A DNA stretch of 64,000 nucleotides from Adiantum capillus-veneris (Eukaryota; Streptophyta; Polypodiopsida; Polypodiales; Pteridaceae), in NCBI GenBank assembly GCA_014529385.2, contig CM043963.1, positions 104,078,912 to 104,142,911 on the forward strand. The letters run 5' to 3'. Under the pieces are notes generated by a model. It did not search any database, had not been told where the DNA came from, and saw only the letters and a program-made list of their open reading frames with translations. Made by a program: the position numbers and the translations under genes. Each line of letters opens with the position of its first letter. The stretch's first letter is position 1. This document shows, one piece after another, positions 55,054 through 64,000 of this stretch.

Positions 55054-57045
55054 GTTGAACATGATTTTATTCCTTCTCAAAGAAAGGGTGGTAACAACAA
55101 TGCAGCCACTTCTTATGGTTCTGCTGCGAGTGGCAAAACTTTTGTTCCTAATGCTTCTGCTGGCAGCAATTTTTATGGAAATTCTGGTGATAAGGGCAAA
55201 AAGAAGATGCGTTGCCATTATTGTAGAGCTAATGATCATTTGATCAAGCACTGTCCTAAGTTGAAGGCCAAAGAGTCTAAGAAGAAAGAGGATGGTTCCA
55301 CTGTAAATGCCGATTCCACTACAAATGCAGCCATTGTTGAGTCTTCTGTAAAAGGAGAGTGTGATGCTGATGTTGATGCAGAATGGGCGTTTAGTGCAGA
55401 TTCCACTTACAATCTTGTTTTCCATGATGTATACTTGTCAGTTGTTGCAGATTCACATGTATGGTATTTCGACACCGGTGCTACAAAGCACATTACCTCA
55501 CATAGTGAATTGTTCACCTCTCTTGAGTCTGTCCCTCATGGGAATTCAATCACTTGTGCCAACAATGCCTCTTATCTGGTTCATGGGGTTGGAAAGATTG
55601 TGCTTACTGCTGCAAATGGTAGTTCTTTCACACTTTTTGATGCACTTTATGTACCTGGGATCAAGAAGAATCTTTTGTCTCTATCTGCACTTGCTAGACT
55701 TGGACATGTAGTCAAATTTGTGGATGACAGATGTACAGTTCATGATCTTAGTTTTGGTGATGAAATTGTTGCATCTGGCCTTTTGTGCAGTGGCCTATAT
55801 AAGCTCACTTTGTATGACAAGTGTGGACAAAATTTTGCAAATGCAGTTATAGATTCAAGGGCTATTTTAGATGAAAAACTTTGGCATACACGTTTTGGGC
55901 ATTTGAATTTTGCAAATTTGCTGCATTTGCAGAAATCTGATATGGTTGCTTCTTTGCCGCCTATTGAAGCACCTATCAAACATGTTTGTGAAGGCTGTAT
56001 TTTTGGTCAAATGCAGCATTCTAAGTTTCCAAAGGATGGTTCAGCTAGGGCCACCTGCAGATTGCAGCTTGTGCATAGTGATGTTTGTGGGCCCATGCAA
56101 ACTCCATCCTTGGGAAATTACCTGTACTTCATGCCTTTCATTGATGATTACTCTAGGCATGCATGGGTATTTCCGTTTAAAGTGAAGTCTGAAGTTTTTT
56201 TGTGCTTCAAACAATTTCTGGCTATGGCTGAAACTGTATTAAAATGTACTATGGGCACCATTCGTTTGGATTGAGGGGGGGAGTATATGTCTCATAAATT
56301 TAATGCATTTGTCGCTAGTTGTGGGATAAAACGCCAATGTAAAGTGCCATATACGCCTCAACAAAATGGTGTTGCTGAGAGGAAAAACAGGTCTCTTATG
56401 GAAATGGAAAGATGTATGGTCAAGAGTCAAGCTTTACCACATTTCTTTTGGCTCGAGGCTATCATGTGTGCCACTTATATACTCAATATGTGTCCTACGA
56501 AAGCGTTGCACTCTTTGATTCCATATGAAGCATGGCATGATAGAAAGCCATCTATTGATAATATGCGTATTTTGGTTGTTTGGCTTATGGTTTCATGCCA
56601 TAAGTGTAGCACAAAAACTTGGATGATAAGGCTGTCAAATGTACTTTTGTTGGTTATAGTGCTAAAATCAAAGGCTACAGGTTTTATCATCCGCAAACAA
56701 ACCGTATTTTGGTTTCACGGGATGTAGTGTTTGTGGAAGATTCTGTTCAGCCCTTGCTCTCATGTACTAGAGACAGTAGTGTAAGATCACAGGACATTAT
56801 GACACTTTGTTGCCTCTTTTTAGTGGTGGAAGTTCGAATGTAAATTCCAATGAGGCAAATGTATAGCCTATGGGGGTTTCCAAAAATGTTATAGATCAGC
56901 CTACTACTGATGCAGATGTACATGATGTACGTGATGAGGAAAGGGCTAAGAATGAGCAGGCTAGAAGTATGCCAAAATAGCTGGTGCACACTTTGTGTGA
57001 CAGTAAATTGGATGCACCTTTGTCTAGTCATAGTCGTTAGAGGAC
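55054..57045 (+). pseudogene. Ty1/copia remnant: gag end, protease and integrase
   Basis: A long open frame (to 56274) begins directly at the LTR edge of unit C, without its gag N-terminus. It shows the knuckle CHYCRANDHLIKHC, protease WYFDTGATKHITSHSELF, the HHCC site (HTRFGHLNFANLL...CEGCIFGQ) and integrase Asp residues in VHSDVCGPMQ and FIDDYSRHAWVF. TGA at 56272 precedes GGEYMSHKF (Glu region). TPQQNGVAERKNRS and FWLEAIMCATYILN follow, then frame changes near 56575 and on to about 57045. RT and RNase H are absent. The 3' end and LTR appear beyond 60228. Confidence 0.78.
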
Positions 57046-57490
57046 TTCCATGTAATACTAGAGTGTATCCAATTAAAAGGAGAATCCAATGTAATGATAA
57101 AGCATCCTGATTTAGAACAACAATGTGTCGTTGAACTGTACCCTAGTCTAAGGGGACTTCACTATATTACTAGAATGTATTCAAGTCTAAGTAGATTTCA
57201 ATGTAGTTCTAGATTGCACCTTGTTTTTGGGGACTCATTTTACTAGATTATGGTTGTGTTTCATGATATATTTTAAAAATTTATTTTTGTTCTTTATCAG
57301 TTGTATATCATTCCATCTCAAGGTTGCATCCATTTGTAACTAGGAGAAACTTATGCTTGATATCAAAATAAACCTTACAAATATGGAATGGAGAATTCAT
57401 GGATGTGCAAGAAATATCTTGGTCTTGGCATGCATGTTTGCCTAAAACATTTAGTTTTGTGTCCTTCATATAAAAGAGTTTTAGAACCTA
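57046..57490. other. AT-rich DNA with degenerate short repeats
   Basis: No gene. ACTTC(C/A)-T-TA-TACTAGA-TGTAT units recur with a spacing near 100 bp (57048, 57145). It occupies the place where copia RT would be expected. Confidence 0.45.
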
Positions 57491-58005
57491 CAAGTCTTTA
57501 AAAGGGAAAATATAAAGTCTAATTGTTTGCATTGGGAGAAAAGAAATCATGGACTTTGAATTGTGTGAGAGACTTTGTTTGTGGAGAAAATTGTTTAAAT
57601 CAAGAATGGTTATTTTACATCCTCCATGTAAGAGAGGTTTGGAAACTAAAATATATCGAGAGGAAAACCATGGAGTCTAAGTGCATGTATTGAGATGTCA
57701 ATGTATGCATGCATACCTTTATTAGGGTCTGGGCATAATTGGATGTTTCTGGACGTTAACTTCTCCAATTTGGTATAAAATAGTATATTTAATGTTTTCT
57801 TGTGGGTAGTATTTATTTCATTATATATGTTTTTAGCTTAATTTCTTGAACTTCAAATTAAAACTTCTATGTTGCAATGGAGAAGTACTTAGAGAATTTT
57901 TTATGTAAAGACATTTGCTTACCCTTTCACTAATTGTAGCTTAGATAAGAAGTGGACTTTGCATTCCTCCATAGCCTATCCTAAACAAATGCACCTTGAA
58001 ACTAG

Positions 58006-59370
58006 CCCTCCTATGTTGCAATTGACATAATATGCTACACATTTTATAAATGGCTCATACCCTTGGATTGGTATGAAAGTAATGCCCTCACCCGCCTCAA
58101 TGATACCTCCACTTATGAGCCTTGCGCTACCATCCCCTTTCCCTTTATTGCCTCCCTCCTCTCCTCCCTTTCCATCCAATTTTCGGCATTACCGGCATTA
58201 GAACGTAACTTCATCCTCTCACCCCTTAACAAGCAGCTTAAACCATGCCCCATCTACTTCATCCCAAAGCTCCACAAACCCTCCCTTGTCACATGGCCTA
58301 TTTGCTCCTACAAAGGCTATATTTTTTAAAAAGCCTCCATATGGCTTCACTTTGTACTTTTCCCTATCCTCCTCACGTATAAGCAAAACCTTAAAAACTC
58401 TCTCACCCTCATCCAAGACCTTAACAATCTCCCCCTCCCACCCAATACCCTCCTTTTCACTTTTGATGTTGAGGCTCTATATCCCAGTATCCCTATCAAC
58501 CAAGGACTCTTAGCCCTCAAAGCCTCCATAGCTACCCATTTTGACCCCCCTAAAACTCGCTTTATCCTCTCTCTGGCGGCTCTCATCTTATCGCACCACT
58601 ACATTACCTTCAAAGGAAAGTTTTGGAAGCAATTTAAGGGCACGGCTATGGGTTCCAATTTTGCCGTAGTGTATGCATGCCTTTTTCTTTGCCATTTAGA
58701 AGCCTCTTCCTCTCTTTTGCACAATCCCAACCTTCTTTACTTCAAACGCTATGTAGACAATGCCTTTGGTTTATCGGTTGGCTCTTTGACTTCCCTCACC
58801 TCTCTTTTGAAAGATTATGGGAAACCACTTCAAGAACACATTAAAATCTCAAGCCACATTTCTCCCTACCACGCCACTATCCTCGACATAGAATTTTATA
58901 AAGGTACCAATTTTGCCTCCTCATGCCTGTTGGACTCCCATTGCCACCAAAAACCCCTAAACGCCTATAACTACATCCCTTGGATCTCTTGGCACCCTAC
59001 TCATCAAAAAGTGTCCTTCATCATCAATGAACTCAAAAGATATATCATTAGGGAAAGCTCCTTGGATGGCTACCTCATTATCCGCAGCCTCTTCTACAAA
59101 CGCCTTAGGACAAAAGGCTACCCACAAGGGTTTTTGCATAATGTGTTCAACAAAGTCACTTATCAGATCCGTACTTCCCTCTTGGAACCTTCACTCCGAC
59201 TTAAGAAAACACCTCCCATGACCTTCAAGCTACCTTTCATGCCTTCCACAAGAAGGCTATTACCCTCTCACTGTATCAGTAACCCCATTGCTCGGGCTTG
59301 CCAGTGCAACCCCACACTCTCCCACATACCTAGACCCACCATTTGTTGGACTGGGGCCCAGCATCCATAA
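58006..59370 (+). pseudogene. Penelope-type reverse transcriptase, one stop
   Basis: One frame of 455 codons is open from 58006 to TAA 59368, apart from TAA at 58327. Family landmarks in order: LTRLNDTSTYE; IYFIPKLHKP; LFTFDVEALYPSIPINQGL (motif A with Asp); FKGTAMGSNFAVVYACLFL (motif B); FKRYVDNAFGL (motif C, YVDN instead of YVDD); ISWHPTHQKVSFIINELKRY; TKGYPQGFLHNVF. The order and the thumb motif are those of Penelope-like elements, not of LTR or LINE RT. The Asn in motif C and the stop imply an inactive copy. The N-terminus is shorter than usual, and the GIY-YIG domain is absent or lost. There is no upstream ATG; the codon at 58006 is the first after a stop. Confidence 0.82.
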
Positions 59371-59974
59371 ACTCTTGTACATGCCTTGCCACCCCCGATG
59401 AACACCCTAAACCCTTGATGTAGCAGCCCTCTATGATGGTCTTACTCATAGTGGGAAGTAGTGGTTGGTACCTACCTTCCACGCTATCACTTAACTTCTT
59501 CCTCCTATTTTTCCTTTCTCCATCAAATCCTCACAAATTGCTTTCCCCACCCTAATACAGCTTCTCTATACTCCAATATTTTGGCATACCTTTTTAACTC
59601 ATATCCAATGATCCCTGTCTTTCTCTCGTTTTAGCAAAGCCTCGCTTACCAAATGCATCGTTCTTGCTCCATTAAATTCTCCCCCCTACATTGGTTGGCA
59701 TCAGATCATACCCCACACCCCCCCCCCCCCCCCTCGCCCCTCTTTCACACCCACCATTCTCTGCAAGAAATTAAAGTCTTTGGGTACAACTTGTCTACCT
59801 CTTACCATTAAAGCAAGTACCACCCCTTCTACCTTACTCATTCCCTATGTACTTGAGTACATTGCCATTAACTTCCCTTTTTTTCCCCCCAAAAAGACAT
59901 CCCACCTCAAATTGCCCACCTCAAATTGCCCCTCTATAAAGCCTTGCTCACCCCCTCCATATGTATCTAAAACC
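59371..59974 (+). other. 3' untranslated part of the Penelope-like element
   Basis: C/T-rich, with a C run at 59719-59733. No GIY-YIG-like reading frame seen in three plus frames. Confidence 0.5.
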
Positions 59975-60016
59975 ACACCACTGATGAGCTCATTATGAGC
60001 GAAACGCGTTTGGTGT
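59975..60016 (+). ncRNA. Hammerhead ribozyme (type I, minimal stem III)
   Basis: All conserved parts are present in order. Stem I 5' arm ACACCA (59975-59980); core CUGAUGA (59981-59987); stem II GCUCA/UGAGC with loop UUA (59988-60000); core GAA (60001-60003); stem III ACGCGU, self-complementary (60004-60009); cleavage-site U (60010); stem I 3' arm UGGUGU (60011-60016), exactly complementary to ACACCA. Cleavage is predicted between 60010 and 60011 (GUU triplet). A short palindromic stem III is typical of hammerheads in Penelope-like elements, which may act as dimers. Confidence 0.85.
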
Positions 60017-60227
60017 CCCACCCCCTTGTTCCCTAATCACCCCTTAATGCCCTCGTTAACCATTCTACTTTATGGTACTTCAACGTCTCATCGTTTTTTA
60101 TCCTTTTATATTTGGAGTCGTCTAGCACGCTTGTTTACCGTTTTTTGATCGCAAGTCTTTAAAAGGGAAAATATAAAGTCTAATTGTTTGCATTGGGAGA
60201 AAAGAAATCATGGACTTTGAATTGTGT

Positions 60228-60318
60228 CAAGGCGAAACCTCAAAAGATGACCTTCCATCCGCCAGGAACCGTGCTTTTTGACTCATGTTAGGAAAGACAT
60301 GAAATAGAGTGGGGGAGT
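60228..60318 (+). other. 3' internal end of the copia remnant with polypurine tract
   Basis: GAGTGGGGGAG (60307-60317) directly precedes TGTTGCAAG, as in the 3' ends of copia elements. It is separated from the integrase part by the Penelope-like insertion and the unidentified segment. Confidence 0.5.
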
Positions 60319-60760
60319 TGTTGCAAGATTCCAACAAAGATTCCACTTTATTCTATCTCACATGTAATTGTAACTGTAATCCCAATTGATAGTGACACCT
60401 CTCCACAACCTATCTCTAATACTTGAATGTATTTTGCAGCCGAAAATGTAAATTCTGATGCGGTTCTCGCAAATCTAGCTTTTGTACCATAAACCCGGAG
60501 CAGGGTATAAAAGGAAACATTGTAAGGTTTTTTGGACCATCATTTTTATGAATGAAGAACAGATAAGGTTTTACTTTGCACGACGTGTGTTTTCTCTTCT
60601 CTACTGTGTATTTCAATCACTCACATCGCATCGCACAATTGTTGCATCGGAATTCCGAGGGCCCCATTGTGTTCGTCTTGTCAAGCTCTACGTGTGTGTA
60701 TCTACGTTGCAAGCTTTTAAAAAACGGAGCATCTACATCTACGACCTTCCAGGTGATATT
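60319..60760 (+). repeat. Probable 3' LTR of the copia remnant
   Basis: It starts TGTTGCAAG after the purine tract. TATAAAA at 60506-60512 and a transcribed-looking A/T-rich part follow. The end is uncertain, since no partner LTR is in the window. Confidence 0.45.
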
Positions 60761-61193
60761 TCTCTCTATTTATTTGAGTATCGTTTTGAGATTCCATCAA
60801 TTGCACACGATTCTTGGCACTTAGGAGATTCTTGGCACTTAGGAGAATCTAGTAGGCACTTCAAGAAAGCTGAGGTAGACTTTCTTGTAGCTGAGAGATG
60901 CCGCCTCTTATGAACCAGGAGGGTGGAGCCACAATAATTCGATGAGGGCTGACGGTGCCCTCGTCTCAACCCAGCCATAATTGGAGAGCAATTAGAATAA
61001 ACTGCAAGTACAATCACAAGAAGCCAAGAAAGAGGGTTGAGCCACAAGCAACTAGTGCATGCAACCAGAAAGGGGAGACACAGTCTCAACATAGCATGAC
61101 AAGCAAGAGGAGCATAGTTTGGCTTGCTCTTTGCAATATGCATGCTAGGAACAACCCCAAGAGATCCATTGATCTATCCGAGCAATCTTAAAC

Positions 61194-61225
<32 letters not shown>

Positions 61226-61342
61226 TATAAAAAGCTTTTCCTCAACCGTGTAAAACTTTTAATGTGAGAAAAGCTTTTGAAGCCTTTGATTTTTTTGAGA
61301 AGGGGAAGGAAGGAGAGGAGGGTTGGGGTGTTTGACGGCACT
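60761..61342. other. Intergenic region 3' of the expansin
   Basis: No gene. Includes the direct repeat GATTCTTGGCACTTAGGA (about 60810 and 60828) and a GA run at 61195-61227. Confidence 0.55.
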
Positions 61343-62257
61343 TTAGAATTGCAGGCCACTGAAGGTCTGGCCGAAATGCCAATCAGCCGGGGCACGTCAT
61401 AGGAGGTGAGCGTCCTGCCATCACTGGTGGTTACTTGGAAGGAGAGGGGCTGGCCATCCAAGAGGGAGTTGCTCTGCCAATTCTGGCCCCCAATTCCTAC
61501 TCATCGCCTGCCACCCAGTCGCTGCCGCCTTCACCCACACTGCCCTCACATCCCCCACCCCTCCTACATTGCTCACAAGCACCAGATTGAAGTAGGAGTG
61601 TCCATTGATTGTAAAGTGTATGCCCCCCTCCTTCCTGCAGGGCACCCTCCTATACTTCACTGGCACTATCCCCCCCTTATACACGCCGATCTTCTGGAAT
61701 GCTGGCTGCGCCATGTCGAAGTGTTGCATTGGCGGATTGCACCATCCACCTGCATTGCTAGCCAGTGCATTGTTTGGTGGGCACAAATTTGTGGCTGTCA
61801 CAATCACCGATGTGTCCCGGAGGCACCACGCCCGGTCCGCATCCTCATCACACTTGATCTCAAAGCATGCCCCGCAGCTGAGGCCAGCATTGAAAAGGGT
61901 GGTGCTTAGAGCGGCGGTGTCGGTGCCATAACCAGAGGAGTAAAGATCACCGTAGCCACAAGCCCCTCCTGCCAAATTACAAAGGAGAAAACATTAATTT
62001 ATAGAGAAAACATTGATTTATAGAGAAAAACAAATCTCCAATTAGTGCTGAGCAAGATGAGTTTCAAAGACATGTTTCCTTTCTTACCCATTGTGCCGGA
62101 CGCATCGCTACCACCGTAGAACGTGGCATGAGCAGCGTTCCACCCACTTTGATCCGAGCCAGGGGGGAGTGGCACATAATAGGAGGCAGCAGAAAGGAAG
62201 CTACACAAGAAGGCAACAGAGAGAAAAATGGATGTACAAATGATGAATGATAGCCAT
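61343..62257 (-). pseudogene. EXPA-like: Alpha-expansin with frame-breaking indels
   Basis: Two exons on the minus strand: 62257-62088 and 61968-61343, with a GT-AG intron of 119 bp. Expansins loosen the cell wall and are secreted. Seen in order: a hydrophobic signal peptide (FIICTSIFLSVAFLCSFLSA), [21 protein letters not shown], Cys-rich GH45-like domain ([10 protein letters not shown]), [33 protein letters not shown], and the C-terminal carbohydrate-binding domain. Three breaks are seen. The only nearby ATG (62255-62257) is out of frame with the signal peptide. One extra C in the run 61487-61491 shifts the frame after RNWG. A second shift of opposite effect is at the GGGG run 61389-61392, after which the usual C-terminus and TAA (61343-61345) follow. 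Both lie at homopolymers, so assembly error is possible. Confidence 0.82.
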
Positions 62258-62754
62258 AGCTTTGTACTGAGAAAGAATATAAGGAAAACTAGTCAGATCA
62301 AGCAAGTATATGTTACAGTTTATATATGCAAAGGAAAGGAGCCGCCAAAAGCTATGAATAAGAAGTTGGTCCGTTGCTAGTATAACTGAGAAGGTCCCAT
62401 GATTGGGTTAAGGGGGACAAGCGGAAGGGAGAGCGGGTGTGGGACCGCCTCCCAACTCCAGGCTTAGTCGGCAGGTAATCCAATCCAGGAATCCATAGCT
62501 TTCTGCCTTTTGCTTGTATCATTGAGAGAAGAAATTCCTTTTTCTTGTATGAGTGCGCTCTCTCTCTCTCTCTCCTCTCGTCCGCCATGGTCTCCAAATC
62601 AGATTTTCTTCCTTGTACACGATTATTGATGAGTGCATGTACCTGATCGGGTGATTGTCTAGTAGGAGGAGGACCTACTTGCTTTTTCATTGTGGGAAGG
62701 TAGCCTTTTTTCCCGACAGCGCCACTCAAACGCATATTATGGCGCCTCCTCTAA

Positions 62755-62793
<39 letters not shown>

Positions 62794-64000
62794 AGATGAT
62801 GATGAGAAATTTTAACCTCTACACTGTTTGTGTGTGTGTGCGCACATGTCTGTGTGTGTGTGTGTGTGCATCGCACGTGTGTCCGAGTGAGAGAGAGAGT
62901 AATTTCGTCCTCGAACCCTAAACTTGACCCATGGGACTAAATCAAATATGTCACAACCTATATGTTGAGCTAATCAATGACTCTTGATGCTTGAGGAGTG
63001 TGGAGTCGAGGGAGTGGTTGGGAGAGATAGGCATGTAGGGAGTGGTCCAAGCTGAACATGTGAAAAAAGCAAGTTTGAATGTGATCAAAAGTTTATCACT
63101 CAAATGGGTTGTAGATAAGGGGATAGGCTCAACCATGTACGGGTGTGTAGAGACTCCTCTTTGGGAGACAAACATGCCTTTGTAATTGGAGGCAATGTGT
63201 GTAGTGTGATGAATTCATGCTGTAATATATCAACATTGTAGGAAAGCCTCATTCGGCATGTGACTGAGTGATGCATCATGACGCAAGTGCAATGCATTCC
63301 ATCTTCCAAACCACTCGTTGATGTCTTGTATCCACAACCTGAGCTTAATATTTTTCTTCTATAAGTCTTTTGAACCTTTTCAGTTGTCTCCCCTGCAATT
63401 TCTAGGAAGCCAATGTGTTAAGGTTGATGCATCTTTTTCATGTATTCCACAACTCTCTCTGTGCCAATAATGTTGTTGGGAAAACAAGAATAAGGGCACC
63501 TCTACAACAATGTCTCCCAATAGTGTTGAAGACACAAATTCAACACCACAAGCCATTTAAAAATAAGTCCGCCAACACCACAAATCAAAGATAAGTGATC
63601 CTTGGGAATGTACAATCACACGTCGACCCAAAACACCACCATGGAAACTAGGAAGCATCTATCCTGGCATGGATTTACAACACATGTCAACCAATGCACT
63701 TGAGAAAAATATATTCCCTCTTCACCCAAAATACTCTTGAAAACCACAGTTGCAAAGCATACATACGCCACAAAATATGTAAGCTTCCACAACTTACACT
63801 ACATCAAATTGCATGCGGATTGCCATATCCTGTACCTTGCGAAAAATAGACTGTATCTCCCAAACCACAACTCCAAAAGAGATGCTTTCAAGCCTCAAAC
63901 ATTCTCTGCATCTTTTTCAACAAAAAATTTGAAGGCCACAAATTTCAAATTGTAAAGTGTGGGTTTTCTCCTAAAGTCTGAGTGAAGGAGGGAAGAGGAG
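62258..64000. other. Expansin upstream region and unassigned DNA
   Basis: No gene recognised. GA run at about 62758-62790, GT run at 62826-62870. The minus ORF 62735-62352 (127 codons) has no recognisable domain. The last 700 bp are A/T-rich and featureless. Confidence 0.5.

Larger units (their letters stand above)
57567..60151 (+). mobile_element. Penelope-like retroelement with hammerhead ribozyme
   Basis: A 2.6 kb unit between perfect direct repeats. It encodes a Penelope-type reverse transcriptase (58006-59370), and a hammerhead ribozyme motif lies downstream (59975-60016). The 5' part (57567-58005) is A/T-rich and non-coding. No GIY-YIG endonuclease is recognised after the RT. Penelope-like elements often carry hammerhead ribozymes (established knowledge), which supports the assignment. 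Confidence 0.78.
57491..60227. repeat. 76-bp perfect direct repeats flanking the Penelope-like element
   Basis: 57491-57566 and 60152-60227 are identical over 76 bp (start CAAGTCTTTAAAAGGG, end TTTGAATTGTGT). They diverge immediately outside. They bracket 57567-60151 and so define the inserted unit, either as an unusually long target duplication or as element-borne terminal repeats. Confidence 0.85.

Noticed and set aside
59371-60151. GIY-YIG endonuclease downstream of the Penelope RT
   Set aside because: No frame shows a GIY-YIG pair or the conserved Arg/His/Glu pattern.
62352-62735. 127-codon minus ORF upstream of the expansin
   Set aside because: No domain, partly encoded by a GA repeat, in the likely promoter of the expansin.

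Overview
The window is nuclear DNA of a land plant with a large, repeat-rich genome. The evidence is spliced GT-AG plant genes, an alpha-expansin, pentatricopeptide (PPR) and heavy-metal-associated (HMA/HIPP-like) fragments, plant-type Ty1/copia and Ty3/gypsy elements, a CACTA transposon and long TC/CA microsatellites. The mix (a transposase-like family I associate with mosses and lycophytes, PPR debris, a Penelope-like element) would suit a fern or other seed-free plant, but the sequence does not prove the clade. Almost everything is mobile DNA, much of it nested; no complete intact host gene is seen.

Layout. 0.1-2.2 kb: decayed transposase-like gene (minus). 2.7-3.2 kb: small terminal-inverted-repeat element carrying a tRNA-like (SINE) head. 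3.6-20.4 kb: defective Ty3/gypsy element A (plus) with 2.4 kb LTRs; its 3' LTR is split by a Ty1/copia element (13.6-19.0 kb, minus). 20.4-21.5 kb: CACGTG-rich DNA, a TATA box and the 5' part of an unknown gene. 21.5-29.2 kb: CACTA transposon (minus) with a spliced tnpA-like and a spliced tnpD-like gene, a captured HMA fragment and long hairpins. 29.2-30.95 kb: 3' part of the unknown gene. 30.96-55.05 kb: large LTR unit C (minus), about 15.3 kb once the nested gypsy element B (38.9-47.7 kb, minus) is removed. It has a broken pol, a long accessory coding block and two arrays of a near-perfect 22-bp palindrome. 55.05-60.8 kb: Ty1/copia remnant (plus) interrupted by a Penelope-like element that carries a hammerhead ribozyme motif. 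61.3-62.3 kb: alpha-expansin (minus) broken by small indels. 62.3-64 kb: no gene recognised.

How the parts relate. The unknown gene at 21.06-21.52 and 29.18-30.95 kb was split by the CACTA insertion and then cut off downstream by LTR unit C. Elements A and B encode a second RNase H before integrase, as in Tat/Ogre-like lineages, and A, B and C share TGG(C/T)GCC primer-binding sites. The most notable signals are the hammerhead ribozyme of the Penelope-like element, the periodic palindromes ahead of both coding blocks of unit C, the captured HMA fragment, and the signs that unit C is a recombinant of two insertions.
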